Source: an uncultured Methanobrevibacter sp. (GTDB lineage Archaea > Methanobacteriota > Methanobacteria > Methanobacteriales > Methanobacteriaceae). From it: a DNA stretch of 60,297 bases. The notes beneath the pieces were generated by a model. It was not told the DNA's origin, ran no database searches, and was given only the letters and a program-made list of their open reading frames with translations. The DNA is taken from contig CACYVR010000001.1 in NCBI GenBank assembly GCA_902777885.1, forward strand, positions 1 through 60,297, in the 5' to 3' direction. Made by a program: the position numbers and the translations under genes. Positions 28,003-36,640 of this stretch are shown one piece after another; the stretch's first letter is position 1; each line of letters begins with the position of its first letter.

Positions 28003-29463
28003 ATGAATAATAATTTAAAGTATACAGAAAAATCAGCTTTAGCTTTTAAATCAACACTATCAAAGGTTTATGATATGTTTGCTTTTGGAGGTGCGTATCG
28101 AAATCGTTCAGATGAAGATGTCATACTCTTATTTAGCGAAGCTTATGATGAAAACCCTGATTTGGCGTTGAAGTGTCTGTTCTATCTTCGCGATATTAGA
28201 GGAGTCGGTCAGGGTGAGCGTCGTTTCTTTGACGTTTGTTATAGATGGCTAGTTCAGACACATCCCCGCACAGCAACGAAACTTCTTCAATATCTTCCTG
28301 AATATGGGCGTTGGGATGAAGTTCTTAAAGTTACAGAGGGAACGAATTGTTGGGATAATGCAGTTGATCTTATTCAACATCAGCTGAAAGAAGATATCCG
28401 TTCTAACGGTCACCCCTCACTTTGCGCAAAGTGGATGCCGTCAGAAAATGCATCAAGTCAGGACACTGTCGCTCTTGCTAGCAACTTACGCAAGTCTTTG
28501 AACTTGACAAGTCGTCAGTATAGAAAGATGCTTTCAGAGCTTCGTGCTCAGATTAAACTCGTTGAAAGCCAGATGTCTCAGAATCATTGGGAAGAGATTC
28601 AGTTTGATAAACTACCCTCAAAAGCAGGTATGAAGTATCGTGCAGCTTTTGGACGTAATCCTATTACTTCAGAAAAGTATAGAAACTTTATGAATAACAA
28701 GGAAACAAAAGTAAACGCAGGAACACTTTATCCTTATGAAATTACTCATAAAGCTCGCGTTGGCTCTTTCTATTACGATTCTAATGATGTTGCCGTACTT
28801 GATAAGTATTGGAACAACCTTAAAGATTATTTTAATGGAGCAGACAACAGCATCATGTGTGTTTGCGATTTTTCTGGCTCAATGACTTGGAGCGGTTATC
28901 AGAATGTTCTTCCTATTGATATATCTCTGAGCCTTGGCATTTATACAGCGGAGAGAATGGGTGGTCCTTTTAAGAATAGTTTTATTTCCTTTTCCAACCG
29001 TCCTCAGTTTCATAGAGTATATGGCGACACAATAGTGGACAAGGTTAAGAATGTTCTGCGGACAGCAGAAGTTGCAAATACTAACTTGCCCGCTGTATTT
29101 GACCTATTTTACGATATGGTTGAAGATGGACGCGCAAACAGTGATGACTTGCCTAAAACCCTTGTTATTGTTTCCGATATGGAGATTGACACCGGATCAA
29201 ACTTTAGAAGCAAGTCGGAGGCAAGAACAACTATGGACCGAATCGCTGTTAAGTGGGCGGCGGCTGGTTTGAGATTCCCCAACGTTGTGTATTGGAATTG
29301 TAACGCAAGAAACAATACCATTCTTCAAGAACCGTCTTCTCGAATCACTTATGTGAGTGGGTGTTCCCCATCTATTTTTGAACAAGTTCTTTCTGGAAAA
29401 AGTGGAACGGAACTAATGTTACAGATATTACAGAGTAATCGTTATGAACCAATTAAAAGCTAA
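28003..29463 (+). CDS. TROVE/Ro60-like protein with vWA domain (DUF2828-type)
   Basis: 486 residues. The N-terminal helical-repeat part (DLALKCLFYLRDIRGVGQGE, YLPEYGRWDEVLK) matches the DUF2828/TROVE superfamily ring that in Ro60 binds misfolded and Y RNAs. The C-terminal half is a von Willebrand A domain with MIDAS DFSGSM (D at about 289), a later threonine region NTNLPAVFDLF and VSDMEID. Acts in the cytoplasm, probably as an RNA-binding scaffold. Richer codons than the flanking endonucleases. The start may be secondary because of the upstream insertion. Confidence 0.8.
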   Translation: MNNNLKYTEKSALAFKSTLSKVYDMFAFGGAYRNRSDEDVILLFSEAYDENPDLALKCLFYLRDIRGVGQGERRFFDVCYRWLVQTHPRTATKLLQYLPEYGRWDEVLKVTEGTNCWDNAVDLIQHQLKEDIRSNGHPSLCAKWMPSENASSQDTVALASNLRKSLNLTSRQYRKMLSELRAQIKLVESQMSQNHWEEIQFDKLPSKAGMKYRAAFGRNPITSEKYRNFMNNKETKVNAGTLYPYEITHKARVGSFYYDSNDVAVLDKYWNNLKDYFNGADNSIMCVCDFSGSMTWSGYQNVLPIDISLSLGIYTAERMGGPFKNSFISFSNRPQFHRVYGDTIVDKVKNVLRTAEVANTNLPAVFDLFYDMVEDGRANSDDLPKTLVIVSDMEIDTGSNFRSKSEARTTMDRIAVKWAAAGLRFPNVVYWNCNARNNTILQEPSSRITYVSGCSPSIFEQVLSGKSGTELMLQILQSNRYEPIKS

Positions 29464-29467
29464 AGTT

Positions 29468-29500
29468 AAAGAGTAGAGAATATCATTCTCTACTCTTTTT
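29468..29500 (+). terminator. strong Rho-independent terminator
   Basis: AAAGAGTAGAGAAT and ATTCTCTACTCTTT form a 14-bp stem, followed by TTTATC. It ends the TROVE-vWA transcript. Confidence 0.9.
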
Positions 29501-29509
29501 ATCATTTTT

Positions 29510-29574
29510 ATTTTATCCATTCCATTTAAAAATTATATATATTAGAATGATAAAAATGGAATGAAAGGAATGGA
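29510..29574. repeat. inverted repeat in front of a homing endonuclease
   Basis: CATTCCATTT is mirrored by AAATGGAATG around an AT-rich loop, and AATGATAAAAATGGAATG echoes it once more. It may be a promoter/operator or mark the insertion edge. Confidence 0.5.
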
Positions 29575-29578
29575 ATAT

Positions 29579-30331
29579 ATGAGTAAGCTTATTGACTTAA
29601 CAGGGCAAAAATTTGGTAGATTGACTGTCTTATACAAAGATAATGATAGAAAAACAAATAGTGGCAGCTATTGGATTTGTAAATGTGAATGTGGTAAAGA
29701 AAAAAGTGTTCGTAGTTCATCTTTAAGACGAGGAGAGATTGTAAGTTGTGGATGCTACAGAATGGAAAAGACTATGAAAACAAAAGAAGAACGAGGTCTT
29801 ATAGATAATTTAATAGGACAAAAATTTGGTTTTTTAACAGTTATAGAAAAAGATCCACAAAGAACTAAAGATGGAAGTGTAAAATGGATTTGTCAATGTG
29901 ATTGTGGAAACATAGTATCTGTTCGTGGCGGAGCCTTAAAATTAAAAACTGTTAATAGAACAATATCTTGTGGCTGTTATCACATTCCTCTTGGAGAAAT
30001 AGAAATAAAAGATATTCTTGAAAAAAACAATATTCCATATGCACAACAACAGGGTTTTGATTCTCTACCTCGTCAACATTTTGATTTTTCTATATTAAAT
30101 GAAAAAGATAAAATTATCCGATTAATTGAATTTGATGGAGAACAACATTTTAAATATACAGGTCGTGGATGGAATACTAAAGAAAATTTTGAAAAAAATC
30201 AAGAACGTGATAAAAGAAAAAATCAATGGGCTTTAGAACACAATATTCCACTTATTCGCATACCATATTGGGAACGAGGAAAAATTACTTTAGATATGTT
30301 ATTGGGCGATCAATATCTAATAAATAAATAA
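29579..30331 (+). CDS. EDxHD-type homing endonuclease
   Basis: 250 residues from ATG 29579. Two repeats of LTGQKFGRLTVL..CKCECG..SCGC and LIGQKFGFLTVI..CQCDCG..SCGC, then the nuclease core HFDFSIL, LIEFDGEQHF and HNIPLIRIPYWE. Closest relative in the window is the copy at 27098; together they bracket the TROVE-vWA gene. Start chosen for AAAGG at workable spacing; an ATG 18 bases earlier also exists. Confidence 0.85.
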   Translation: MSKLIDLTGQKFGRLTVLYKDNDRKTNSGSYWICKCECGKEKSVRSSSLRRGEIVSCGCYRMEKTMKTKEERGLIDNLIGQKFGFLTVIEKDPQRTKDGSVKWICQCDCGNIVSVRGGALKLKTVNRTISCGCYHIPLGEIEIKDILEKNNIPYAQQQGFDSLPRQHFDFSILNEKDKIIRLIEFDGEQHFKYTGRGWNTKENFEKNQERDKRKNQWALEHNIPLIRIPYWERGKITLDMLLGDQYLINK

Positions 30332-30340
30332 TTTTTTTTA

Positions 30341-30430
30341 AGGAGCAACAAAGCTACTCGGGGCGGCAGCGGTCGTATTTATGATTCCAAGAGGGGTTTT
30401 GGATTTTTTGAACTTAAAAATGGGCAATAG
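30341..30430 (+). pseudogene. orphan 3' coding fragment after the endonuclease
   Basis: A start-less, protein-like frame (..NKATRGGSGRIYDSKRGFGF..) ends at TAG 30430. It has no ribosome site. It is probably the tail of a gene disrupted by the neighbouring endonuclease. The following 60 bases hold nothing recognisable. Confidence 0.4.
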
Positions 30431-30493
30431 TAATTATTTTAAAAGAGATACTTTGCAATAAATATAAAGAATATGTAAAAAAGGAGGATTCAC

Positions 30494-30679
30494 ATGATAA
30501 ATATAAGAGAGCAGGGTGGAAGAGAAACCACTTATTTAACTGAATTTATAGTCGATACAGAAGAAGAGATTGAAGATTTACCAGTTTATCCCAACGTTGC
30601 AAAAGGAAGTTTAGCTATTGTTATAGAAAATAAAAATGTTTATGTGTTAAACGGACAAAATCAGTGGGTACTTCTATAA
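30494..30679 (+). CDS. small virion-associated-looking protein
   Basis: 61 residues with AAGGAGG upstream. It contains VYPNVAKGSLAIVIENKNVYVLNGQNQWVLL, a beta-hairpin pattern found again in the next protein and, more loosely, at the N-termini of the tail-fibre genes downstream (..YFL..xRIYIG). Likely a small tail or fibre-associated module. Confidence 0.55.
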   Translation: MINIREQGGRETTYLTEFIVDTEEEIEDLPVYPNVAKGSLAIVIENKNVYVLNGQNQWVLL

Positions 30680-30700
30680 AGAAAAGAGGCATTTATTAGT

Positions 30701-31048
30701 ATGGTAAATAGAATTAAACAAAGTGGAAATGAAACAGCTTATCTTGTTGAGTTTACAGTCGATCAAAAAAATGAAATTCAAAATCTACCAATTTACCCAC
30801 ACGTCGCAAAAGGTAGCTTATGTTTAGTTATTGAAAATTGCACTGTTTACATTTTAAATGGCGATAATAGATGGGTATTGTTAGAGGGTAGTAATAGCAA
30901 CAATAACGTTTTAAATAAAGAAATTGATAGAATTGAAGTTTCAGATGACAATCATTTAATTTTTTATTTTACAGATGGAACGACTCAAGACTGTGGAGAA
31001 ATTAACATTAATATAGAAAAAGACTCTTTACAATGGGACTTTTTTTAA
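30701..31048 (+). CDS. paralogue of the previous gene with C-terminal extension
   Basis: 115 residues. The first 60 are a clear paralogue of 30494-30679 (YLVEFTVDQKNEIQNLPIYP, then VYILNGDNRWVLL). An asparagine-rich linker leads to a beta module (DRIEVSDDNHLIFYFTDGTT) and the end LQWDFF. The tryptophan near the C-terminus recurs in all proteins of this block. Probably virion-associated. Confidence 0.6.
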   Translation: MVNRIKQSGNETAYLVEFTVDQKNEIQNLPIYPHVAKGSLCLVIENCTVYILNGDNRWVLLEGSNSNNNVLNKEIDRIEVSDDNHLIFYFTDGTTQDCGEININIEKDSLQWDFF

Positions 31049-31064
31049 AAAGAGGTGAATAATT

Positions 31065-31337
31065 ATGGATTTAATAACTTATACGTTATGCAAAAAACTT
31101 GCTGCACAGACAGCTGCGGGGATTAATAATATTGAAGTTGATGGACAAGATTTAAAAATTTATACTACATCTGGTGATGTGTTTACAATACCTTTTCCAG
31201 CTTCGCCAAATTCAACAATAGCTGATTGTAATATTAATGAAGAGAATCATTTAATTATGATTTTTGAAAACGGAAATGAAATTGATTGTGGTGAATTGTC
31301 ATTAGACAATATATCAATGGGATGGGGGTCAATATAA
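31065..31337 (+). CDS. small virion-associated-looking protein
   Basis: 90 residues. Its second half (NINEENHLIMIFENGNEIDCGE) matches the C-terminal module of the previous protein, and it ends SMGWGSI. A shared domain with a different N-terminus suggests module shuffling. RBS AAAGAGGTG. Confidence 0.6.
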   Translation: MDLITYTLCKKLAAQTAAGINNIEVDGQDLKIYTTSGDVFTIPFPASPNSTIADCNINEENHLIMIFENGNEIDCGELSLDNISMGWGSI

Positions 31338-31367
31338 AAGAGGTCTTATAAAAAGACCTCTTTTTAT
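31337..31367 (+). terminator. bidirectional-looking terminator
   Basis: AAAGAGGTCTT and AAGACCTCTTT form an 11-bp stem followed by TTATTAT. It lies between convergent fibre transcripts. Confidence 0.85.
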
Positions 31368-31406
31368 TATGTCTTCCCCATTGCAAGGATGCGGATTGAT
31401 TTGACA

Positions 31407-31561
31407 TTAAGCTAATTGGATAAGCATATCCACAGAGCCTAAAAATAATCTATTTGTATCTGTGATAAAATATAAAGAATCCTCTTCTAAACTATTAGAT
31501 TCTTTTAAAGCATCATAATTTGCTTGTGACCCCTTTTTGAATTTTATTCGTCCGTTGCCAT
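31407..31561 (-). pseudogene. frameshifted fibre N-terminal module
   Basis: On the minus strand, ATG 31561 with GAGGGTAGG upstream starts MATDE and then stops. Another frame continues IKFKKGSQANYDALKES..SLYFITDTNRLFLGS to a TAA at 31407. That is the N-terminal signature of the fibre genes nearby (YFLTDSQRIYIG). The reading frame is broken near 31545 and the rest of the gene is gone. Confidence 0.65.
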
Positions 31562-31583
31562 TCTATCACACACCTACCCTCAG

Positions 31584-32405
31584 TTAAGATAATTCTTCTG
31601 TACTCTTGATTTGAGCTGAAATAGCGCTCCAATTAGTCGCACTTTTATATGAGCTTAATCTATTTGGATGAACATATACATATCCAGTCCCGCTTGCAAT
31701 TGGGGTATTACCAAAAACGTCATTTGCATTTAATGAAACTACCCTATTTCCAGGCAAAACTAATTTTGTAAGAGAAGAGCAATTTCTAAAAGCACGTGTT
31801 TCAATATTAACTATTGCGGGGAGTGTAATTTCTTGTAAGCTTGAACAACCATAGAAAGCATTTCCCTGTAATGCAGTTACCTTAGGTAAACTTACAGTAC
31901 TTAATGCACTACAACTATTAAAAGCTGAACCGCCCACTTCTGAAGTTGCATTAGGTAAAATACAAGTTTCAAGATCAGAGCAATTAGCAAAAGCATTAGT
32001 TCCGATAGTGGTAATACTTGAATTATTTACTGTTACAATTGTTCTTGAAACAATTTTATCTATCTCTGTTGGTGTTTGACCAATAGCCATAAGCGTGTCT
32101 GCTATTGTTTGATTAATTCTATCTTCAAGAGACTGTAACTCAGACAAAGCAAAACCAGAAATTAAAATATAATTAGTTCCATTATAATAAGCACATTCTC
32201 CAGTTGATTTTATATAAAAAGTTCCTGCTATTGCCCCAGAAGATGGAAAATCACTTCCATCCGCAATAGCAACAACATTATTACTCAATAAAGTACTACC
32301 TTTATATACTTTTCCGTTATCAAGAAAATATAAGGTATTTGCATCTTTTGTTGTAAGATTAGTATAAGCTTGCACAGTAGCTTGTATAAAATTTACATTT
32401 GCCAT
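31584..32405 (-). CDS. tail fibre/receptor-binding protein with BspA-type leucine-rich repeats
   Basis: 273 residues. An N-terminal attachment module (QATVQAYTNLTTKDANTLYF, then DNGKVYKGS) is shared with the other fibres. A hinge follows. Residues about 130-245 hold BspA-like LRR_5 repeats (AFANCSDLETCILP, AFNSCSALSTVSLP, AFYGCSSLQEITLP, AFRNCSSLTKLVLP). These repeats usually bind surface proteins or glycans, so host recognition is likely. Starts behind AGGAGG. Confidence 0.8.
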   Translation of the reverse strand: MANVNFIQATVQAYTNLTTKDANTLYFLDNGKVYKGSTLLSNNVVAIADGSDFPSSGAIAGTFYIKSTGECAYYNGTNYILISGFALSELQSLEDRINQTIADTLMAIGQTPTEIDKIVSRTIVTVNNSSITTIGTNAFANCSDLETCILPNATSEVGGSAFNSCSALSTVSLPKVTALQGNAFYGCSSLQEITLPAIVNIETRAFRNCSSLTKLVLPGNRVVSLNANDVFGNTPIASGTGYVYVHPNRLSSYKSATNWSAISAQIKSTEELS

Positions 32406-32418
32406 TTATTTTCCTCCT

Positions 32419-32547
32419 TTAACTCAAAATCTGCCATTGAGGAGCACCAACTCCGTCAGGTAATTGCGTTGATGTTAATTTTTCATTTGTATCAAACGTT
32501 GCAACTTCATTGTTTGCACCTATTTTAAATTGGACTTCATTTACCAT
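32419..32547 (-). CDS. very small fibre-associated protein
   Basis: 42 residues (MVNEVQFKIGANNEVATFDT...GAPQWQILS) with AAAGAGGCG upstream. The start VQFKIG resembles the fibre attachment modules, and the end carries the shared near-C-terminal tryptophan. Possibly a minimal member of the same family or a decoy module. Confidence 0.6.
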   Translation of the reverse strand: MVNEVQFKIGANNEVATFDTNEKLTSTQLPDGVGAPQWQILS

Positions 32548-32562
32548 ATTCTTCGCCTCTTT

Positions 32563-32602
32563 AAAAACTATAACATGGCTTGGTATAAGCCAAGCTATAA
32601 CA
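32563..32602 (-). terminator. terminator after the long fibre gene
   Basis: GCTTGG/CCAAGC around a 6-base loop, extended by TATAAC/GTTATA, with a run of five T on the minus strand. Confidence 0.7.
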
Positions 32603-32613
32603 GTTCTTAATTG

Positions 32614-35409
32614 TTAAAATGTTCCCCAAGTCATCGCCGCTGAACTAATAGCATTGTCAACATATCCTTTTGTTGCAGCTTCTCTTACTCCTTCAGGCGT
32701 ACGAGATAAAATAAGAGGAGCATTTGCATTAATCACCATGCCAGCGTTTAATTCAATATAGCCAGTGTTATCGGTTGCATTCAAAGAAAGTTTGGTAAAA
32801 GTTGCCCCTCCGCCTCCTTGATTCCATGTCATATCTATAGTGGGAGAGGTATAAAGATTATTATTATCGCTCGGAATAATTGAAGACAATCTAGTGCCAC
32901 GAATAGCCGTATAATTTTCATACGCCTCTCGTTTCTCCACGATTAAATTATTAATATTATTTACATCTAAGGTTCCTTCTATCGCAACATCTCCGCTAAA
33001 CGTACCACCATCTGCAGGAACAAAACTTTCACCTTTTGTTAACGTTAAAATGGTACCATCATTACTAACACTTCCGTTTGTAACGACATTGCCTTCTCCA
33101 GTGGTTGTTACAGTTGTTATTTTTGTATCTGTCATATTTGACAAAGCCGTATCAACATATGCTTTATTTACAGCATGATTTGCTTGTGTTGGGTCATTAG
33201 GGAGAGTAATGGGACCTTGAGCAATAATGTTAGATGCATTAAGTACAATATCTGTACTATCATTTTGTCCTTCATGTTGAGCTACATTATACCTCATAAT
33301 AATTGATTCTGAATCTACCTTTTGTTCCCTATCTGCTGGAATATCATGCTGTGGAGATAATGTTACAGTTTGAGCAGAGCCGATATCTATTCCTCCAATA
33401 GCAAGATCAGCTAATTGAACAGTATCTGCCTGCAGTTTTAATGTAGACCAATCTGCAACATGCATTCCTCCACCTACCACATTGGCAGAATATTGAGCAG
33501 CAATTGTTGCAAGTTTATCATTGTCATTTACTTGATTGTTATTGGCAAAAGTTAATGTAGAAATATCATGTATTTGATTGCTCGTTGTAATATTGGTGCT
33601 ATCTTCTGAATTTATTGTTAATGTTTTTGTTGTTAAAGCATTAGTAACTTTAACATCACCATCTAATTTAATCTCATCTGCAATTAAATCTAAATGAGCC
33701 GTATCTACATTGTTAGTATTATCTTCATCATCATACTCTTTAAAACTATAATATCCCTCTATATAGGATTTAGTTTCATTCGTATTGCTGTACCAACCAG
33801 TATTGACAAAAGTTAAATTAGTTTTATCATGAACCTCACCTATTATACCGATCGCGTCGCTTGCTGTTTGTCTTGTAGCAGTTAAATCAATTTCATTGGT
33901 ATTTAATAAAACCATACCAGTTGTAATATCAGAACCGGTTCCATAACCAGTGCCACCAGCTTCTGTAACAGTAAGGCCACCCGCTTCAAACTTGGTTGCA
34001 TTAATCTTAATAGTAGAATCATCATACGCATGAGTACTGTATACCGCCGCATTATAATACCCTTCAATGCTCGCGGGTGTAGCCCCACTCACAGGATTAG
34101 CATTGTCAAAAATAAGTTTTGTATTACTATGCTGTTGATTATTTACAAGATTTTCCTGCGTATCTGTTGATGCTATTGTTATTTCATCCTGTGCAATAAA
34201 ATCCGCGTTCATAGTTACTTTGCCTGTAAATGTACCACCTGTTTTAGGCATAACAGTATTAATTGATAGATCTACAAGTTTCTTAACAGCAAGATCTGTA
34301 GGTACTTTATCATTACCAGCACCCGTCCACATATTCATTGTCATGTTGTTAGCACCAGTTGTTACCTTTTTAGTAGCTGCAGCACCAAGAACAATATTAC
34401 CTGTTTGAGCTGTTGTAGATACATTAATTGTATCACCATAACCAGCAATTTTTATACTTGTAACATCTTCATCGCCAGAAGGAACATAAGTAAAAGCATT
34501 GTTTCCAGTATATACAAGTAAGTCGCCTGCTTTCATAAGATGCTGATTATGATCCGCAGATTCGTTATGACCAAGTAATTCATTAGAAATGATTTTATAA
34601 GTATCTCCTATCTGAGCAGATTGAAAGTCAATAGATGTTACATGTGAGTATGTTCCATCTGTACCTATTGTGCCTTTAAAAACCATTGCACTAGAGGCTG
34701 CTTGCAATACTTCTGTAATTTTATCATCAACGTATTTCTTATTTACAATACTATTGTTTACTGTAGGCGTAGCAGAAATAGTAGAGGCACCTGTCATTGT
34801 AACTGGACTAGAAATATTTACGCTTGCTGCATCTATATACAGATCACCAGGATTAGCATCCCAATCAATAGCTGGTATATTTCTTTGAGTATCCCTGTAT
34901 AGGTGTATATTACTTGTAGTTTCCAGCGTGCTATTAAAAACTACATCTCCAGTAAAAGTACCGCCGCTTTTTGGCATAAAATTAACTAAATCAATAGTTC
35001 TCTCAATCGTATTACTAACTCTACCTTTTGTATCAACAGTAATCGTTGGGACTTTAAAAATTGTTGTGGTAGCACTTGGCGTAATATCACCATTATTCCC
35101 TACTGTTATAGATTCTGCAAGGATATTCCCAGGTTCTACATTAACTGTTGACCAAGTTACCCCATTTGAAAAATAAAGTTGTTGCCTTATAATATTATTT
35201 TCAGTGATTTCTCTAATATATAAGGTGCCTGGTGCCATTGTCGCAGATGGTTCATCTGTTCCGTAAAATATTGGACGAGAATATTCTGTATCGCCAATAT
35301 AAATTCTTTGACTATCTGTTAAAAAATAGATCGCATTGGAATTTTTTGTTTCCAGATTTGCATACGCATCTGACGTACCACGTAATAATTGAACATTATT
35401 TGTTGGCAT
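32614..35409 (-). CDS. long tail fibre protein
   Basis: 931 residues, beta-structured throughout. The N-terminal module (VQLLRGTSDAYANLETKNSN, YFLTDSQRIYIGD) is shared with the neighbours. Repeated fibre motifs MPKSGGTFTGDV, MPKTGGTFTGKV and VNKKYVDDKI/VNKAYVDTAL recur about every 200-250 residues, as in trimeric side-tail fibres. It ends AAMTWGTF. It would sit at the virion tail and contact the host surface. RBS GGAGGT. Much longer than the other fibre genes here, so probably the main shaft. Confidence 0.85.
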   Translation of the reverse strand: MPTNNVQLLRGTSDAYANLETKNSNAIYFLTDSQRIYIGDTEYSRPIFYGTDEPSATMAPGTLYIREITENNIIRQQLYFSNGVTWSTVNVEPGNILAESITVGNNGDITPSATTTIFKVPTITVDTKGRVSNTIERTIDLVNFMPKSGGTFTGDVVFNSTLETTSNIHLYRDTQRNIPAIDWDANPGDLYIDAASVNISSPVTMTGASTISATPTVNNSIVNKKYVDDKITEVLQAASSAMVFKGTIGTDGTYSHVTSIDFQSAQIGDTYKIISNELLGHNESADHNQHLMKAGDLLVYTGNNAFTYVPSGDEDVTSIKIAGYGDTINVSTTAQTGNIVLGAAATKKVTTGANNMTMNMWTGAGNDKVPTDLAVKKLVDLSINTVMPKTGGTFTGKVTMNADFIAQDEITIASTDTQENLVNNQQHSNTKLIFDNANPVSGATPASIEGYYNAAVYSTHAYDDSTIKINATKFEAGGLTVTEAGGTGYGTGSDITTGMVLLNTNEIDLTATRQTASDAIGIIGEVHDKTNLTFVNTGWYSNTNETKSYIEGYYSFKEYDDEDNTNNVDTAHLDLIADEIKLDGDVKVTNALTTKTLTINSEDSTNITTSNQIHDISTLTFANNNQVNDNDKLATIAAQYSANVVGGGMHVADWSTLKLQADTVQLADLAIGGIDIGSAQTVTLSPQHDIPADREQKVDSESIIMRYNVAQHEGQNDSTDIVLNASNIIAQGPITLPNDPTQANHAVNKAYVDTALSNMTDTKITTVTTTGEGNVVTNGSVSNDGTILTLTKGESFVPADGGTFSGDVAIEGTLDVNNINNLIVEKREAYENYTAIRGTRLSSIIPSDNNNLYTSPTIDMTWNQGGGGATFTKLSLNATDNTGYIELNAGMVINANAPLILSRTPEGVREAATKGYVDNAISSAAMTWGTF

Positions 35410-35450
35410 AGTGTTACCTCCATTCGTTAAAATTGATTATTTACTTTATT

Positions 35451-35669
35451 AAATAATCTCTAAAATATTTCAAACATAAGATTAAAAAACCAGACATTAT
35501 ATCTCCAGTTTTATTTACTTTTGTACTATCTTTTACTTGTACTCTTGTTGAAGATAAGGTACCTATGTTCATTACTTCAATGTCTATTTCAAAAAGAATT
35601 TGTCCTGCAACTTTTATCGAGGGAATTGTTGCGGAAGTCCTTTTTAAATATTATTTATTCATTTGTCAT
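35451..35669 (-). pseudogene. decayed fibre fragment
   Basis: On the minus strand ATG 35669 starts MTNE and stops. A different frame then reads TSATIPSIKVAGQILFEID..VNKTGDIMSGFL to a TAA at 35451. KTGDIMSG is a typical fibre motif. As in the pseudogene at 31407, a short peptide precedes a frame break. Confidence 0.55.
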
Positions 35670-35697
35670 AGTTGTTTCGCCTCGTCTTGTTATCTAT

Positions 35698-36423
35698 TTA
35701 TTGGATTTGTTGCCATTGTATACCTAAACTAGAAGGAGCAACCCACCCCGCACCAGTTAACACATATGTGAGAGGGGTTCCCGTTGGATACGAGGGAACA
35801 AGTCCAGGTTTACCTTCCGCAGTTGTCAATCCTTGACCGTTAACACTTGCCGTTTTAAAAGGGCTTCTCATATCTCCCATTGCCCAACAATCTCCGACAC
35901 ACTCCACGCTTGTAATTGACGTGTATGCTTCATCATCATAGCTTTCAGTACTCCAATTTTCTTCATCTCTGGGAGCTATTTTCATCAGTATATAATCTGA
36001 CTCTCCATAAGGATATTCATTACCAAAAAATTGGAATACACGGTCTAAGCCATAGCCTGTTCCTGAGAAACGCAAATAAGCATTTTGTATATCATCATCA
36101 AGTATAAGCTGAATCAGTTCTGGCTGCTCAAAAGTAAAGGTATTATCCTCAAGTATTTCAAATGTAGCTATGTCTAAAAGTTCTACATCGTACAAAATAT
36201 CCTTTCTATCAATTCTTGCTTGTGAATGAGTAGGATAACCGAAAAAACGAACTGGCGGAGTTCCTGTTCCACTCTGGTTAATTAATTTTCTAACGGGAGT
36301 ATTATTAACAGATGTTTCAATATATAATTTACCAGTGTCCTCTGTAAAAAGTATACGTCCGGGCACTATCGTTTGAGGTAAATCAGCTTCAAGTCCTTTA
36401 TAAAAATTTACTAATTCATTCAT
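35698..36423 (-). CDS. tail fibre/receptor-binding protein
   Basis: 241 residues. It starts MNELVNFYKGLEADLPQTIV followed by GRILFTEDTGKLYIET, the usual attachment module, and ends with a C-terminal part TAEGKPGLVPSYPTGTPLTYVLTGAGWVAP and IQWQQIQ. The middle (PPVRFFGYPTHSQARID...FQFFGNEYPYGESDYILMKI) is unique and presumably the binding domain. RBS AGGAGGC. Confidence 0.75.
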   Translation of the reverse strand: MNELVNFYKGLEADLPQTIVPGRILFTEDTGKLYIETSVNNTPVRKLINQSGTGTPPVRFFGYPTHSQARIDRKDILYDVELLDIATFEILEDNTFTFEQPELIQLILDDDIQNAYLRFSGTGYGLDRVFQFFGNEYPYGESDYILMKIAPRDEENWSTESYDDEAYTSITSVECVGDCWAMGDMRSPFKTASVNGQGLTTAEGKPGLVPSYPTGTPLTYVLTGAGWVAPSSLGIQWQQIQ

Positions 36424-36596
36424 ATATGTTTGCCTCCTTATTATTTAACTTCAATAGAGCCACGTTTGAGAGATGCGTTCTATTATATAGTATGTGTTGA
36501 AATCTTGTGTCGATGAATAAAGTTGTTATTCCATACAATTAAGATTTAATTTAGGGTGGGGGCTTCTATTTTTACCTCTTACTGGCTTTTGTTTTA

Positions 36597-36621
36597 TATA
36601 GTTTCCTAAAAGGAGGCTATA
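36597..36621. terminator. inverted repeat between fibre genes
   Basis: TATAG-TTTCCT-AAA-AGGAGG-CTATA. It lies downstream of the 36641-37408 gene on the minus strand. The 36424-36596 stretch holds nothing else recognisable. Confidence 0.5.
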
Positions 36622-36640
36622 TATTCGTTTATCTAATTAA

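Noticed and set aside
33903-35176. Plus-strand frames opposite the long fibre gene
   Set aside because: They are antisense shadows of a strongly coding fibre sequence and lack ribosome sites.
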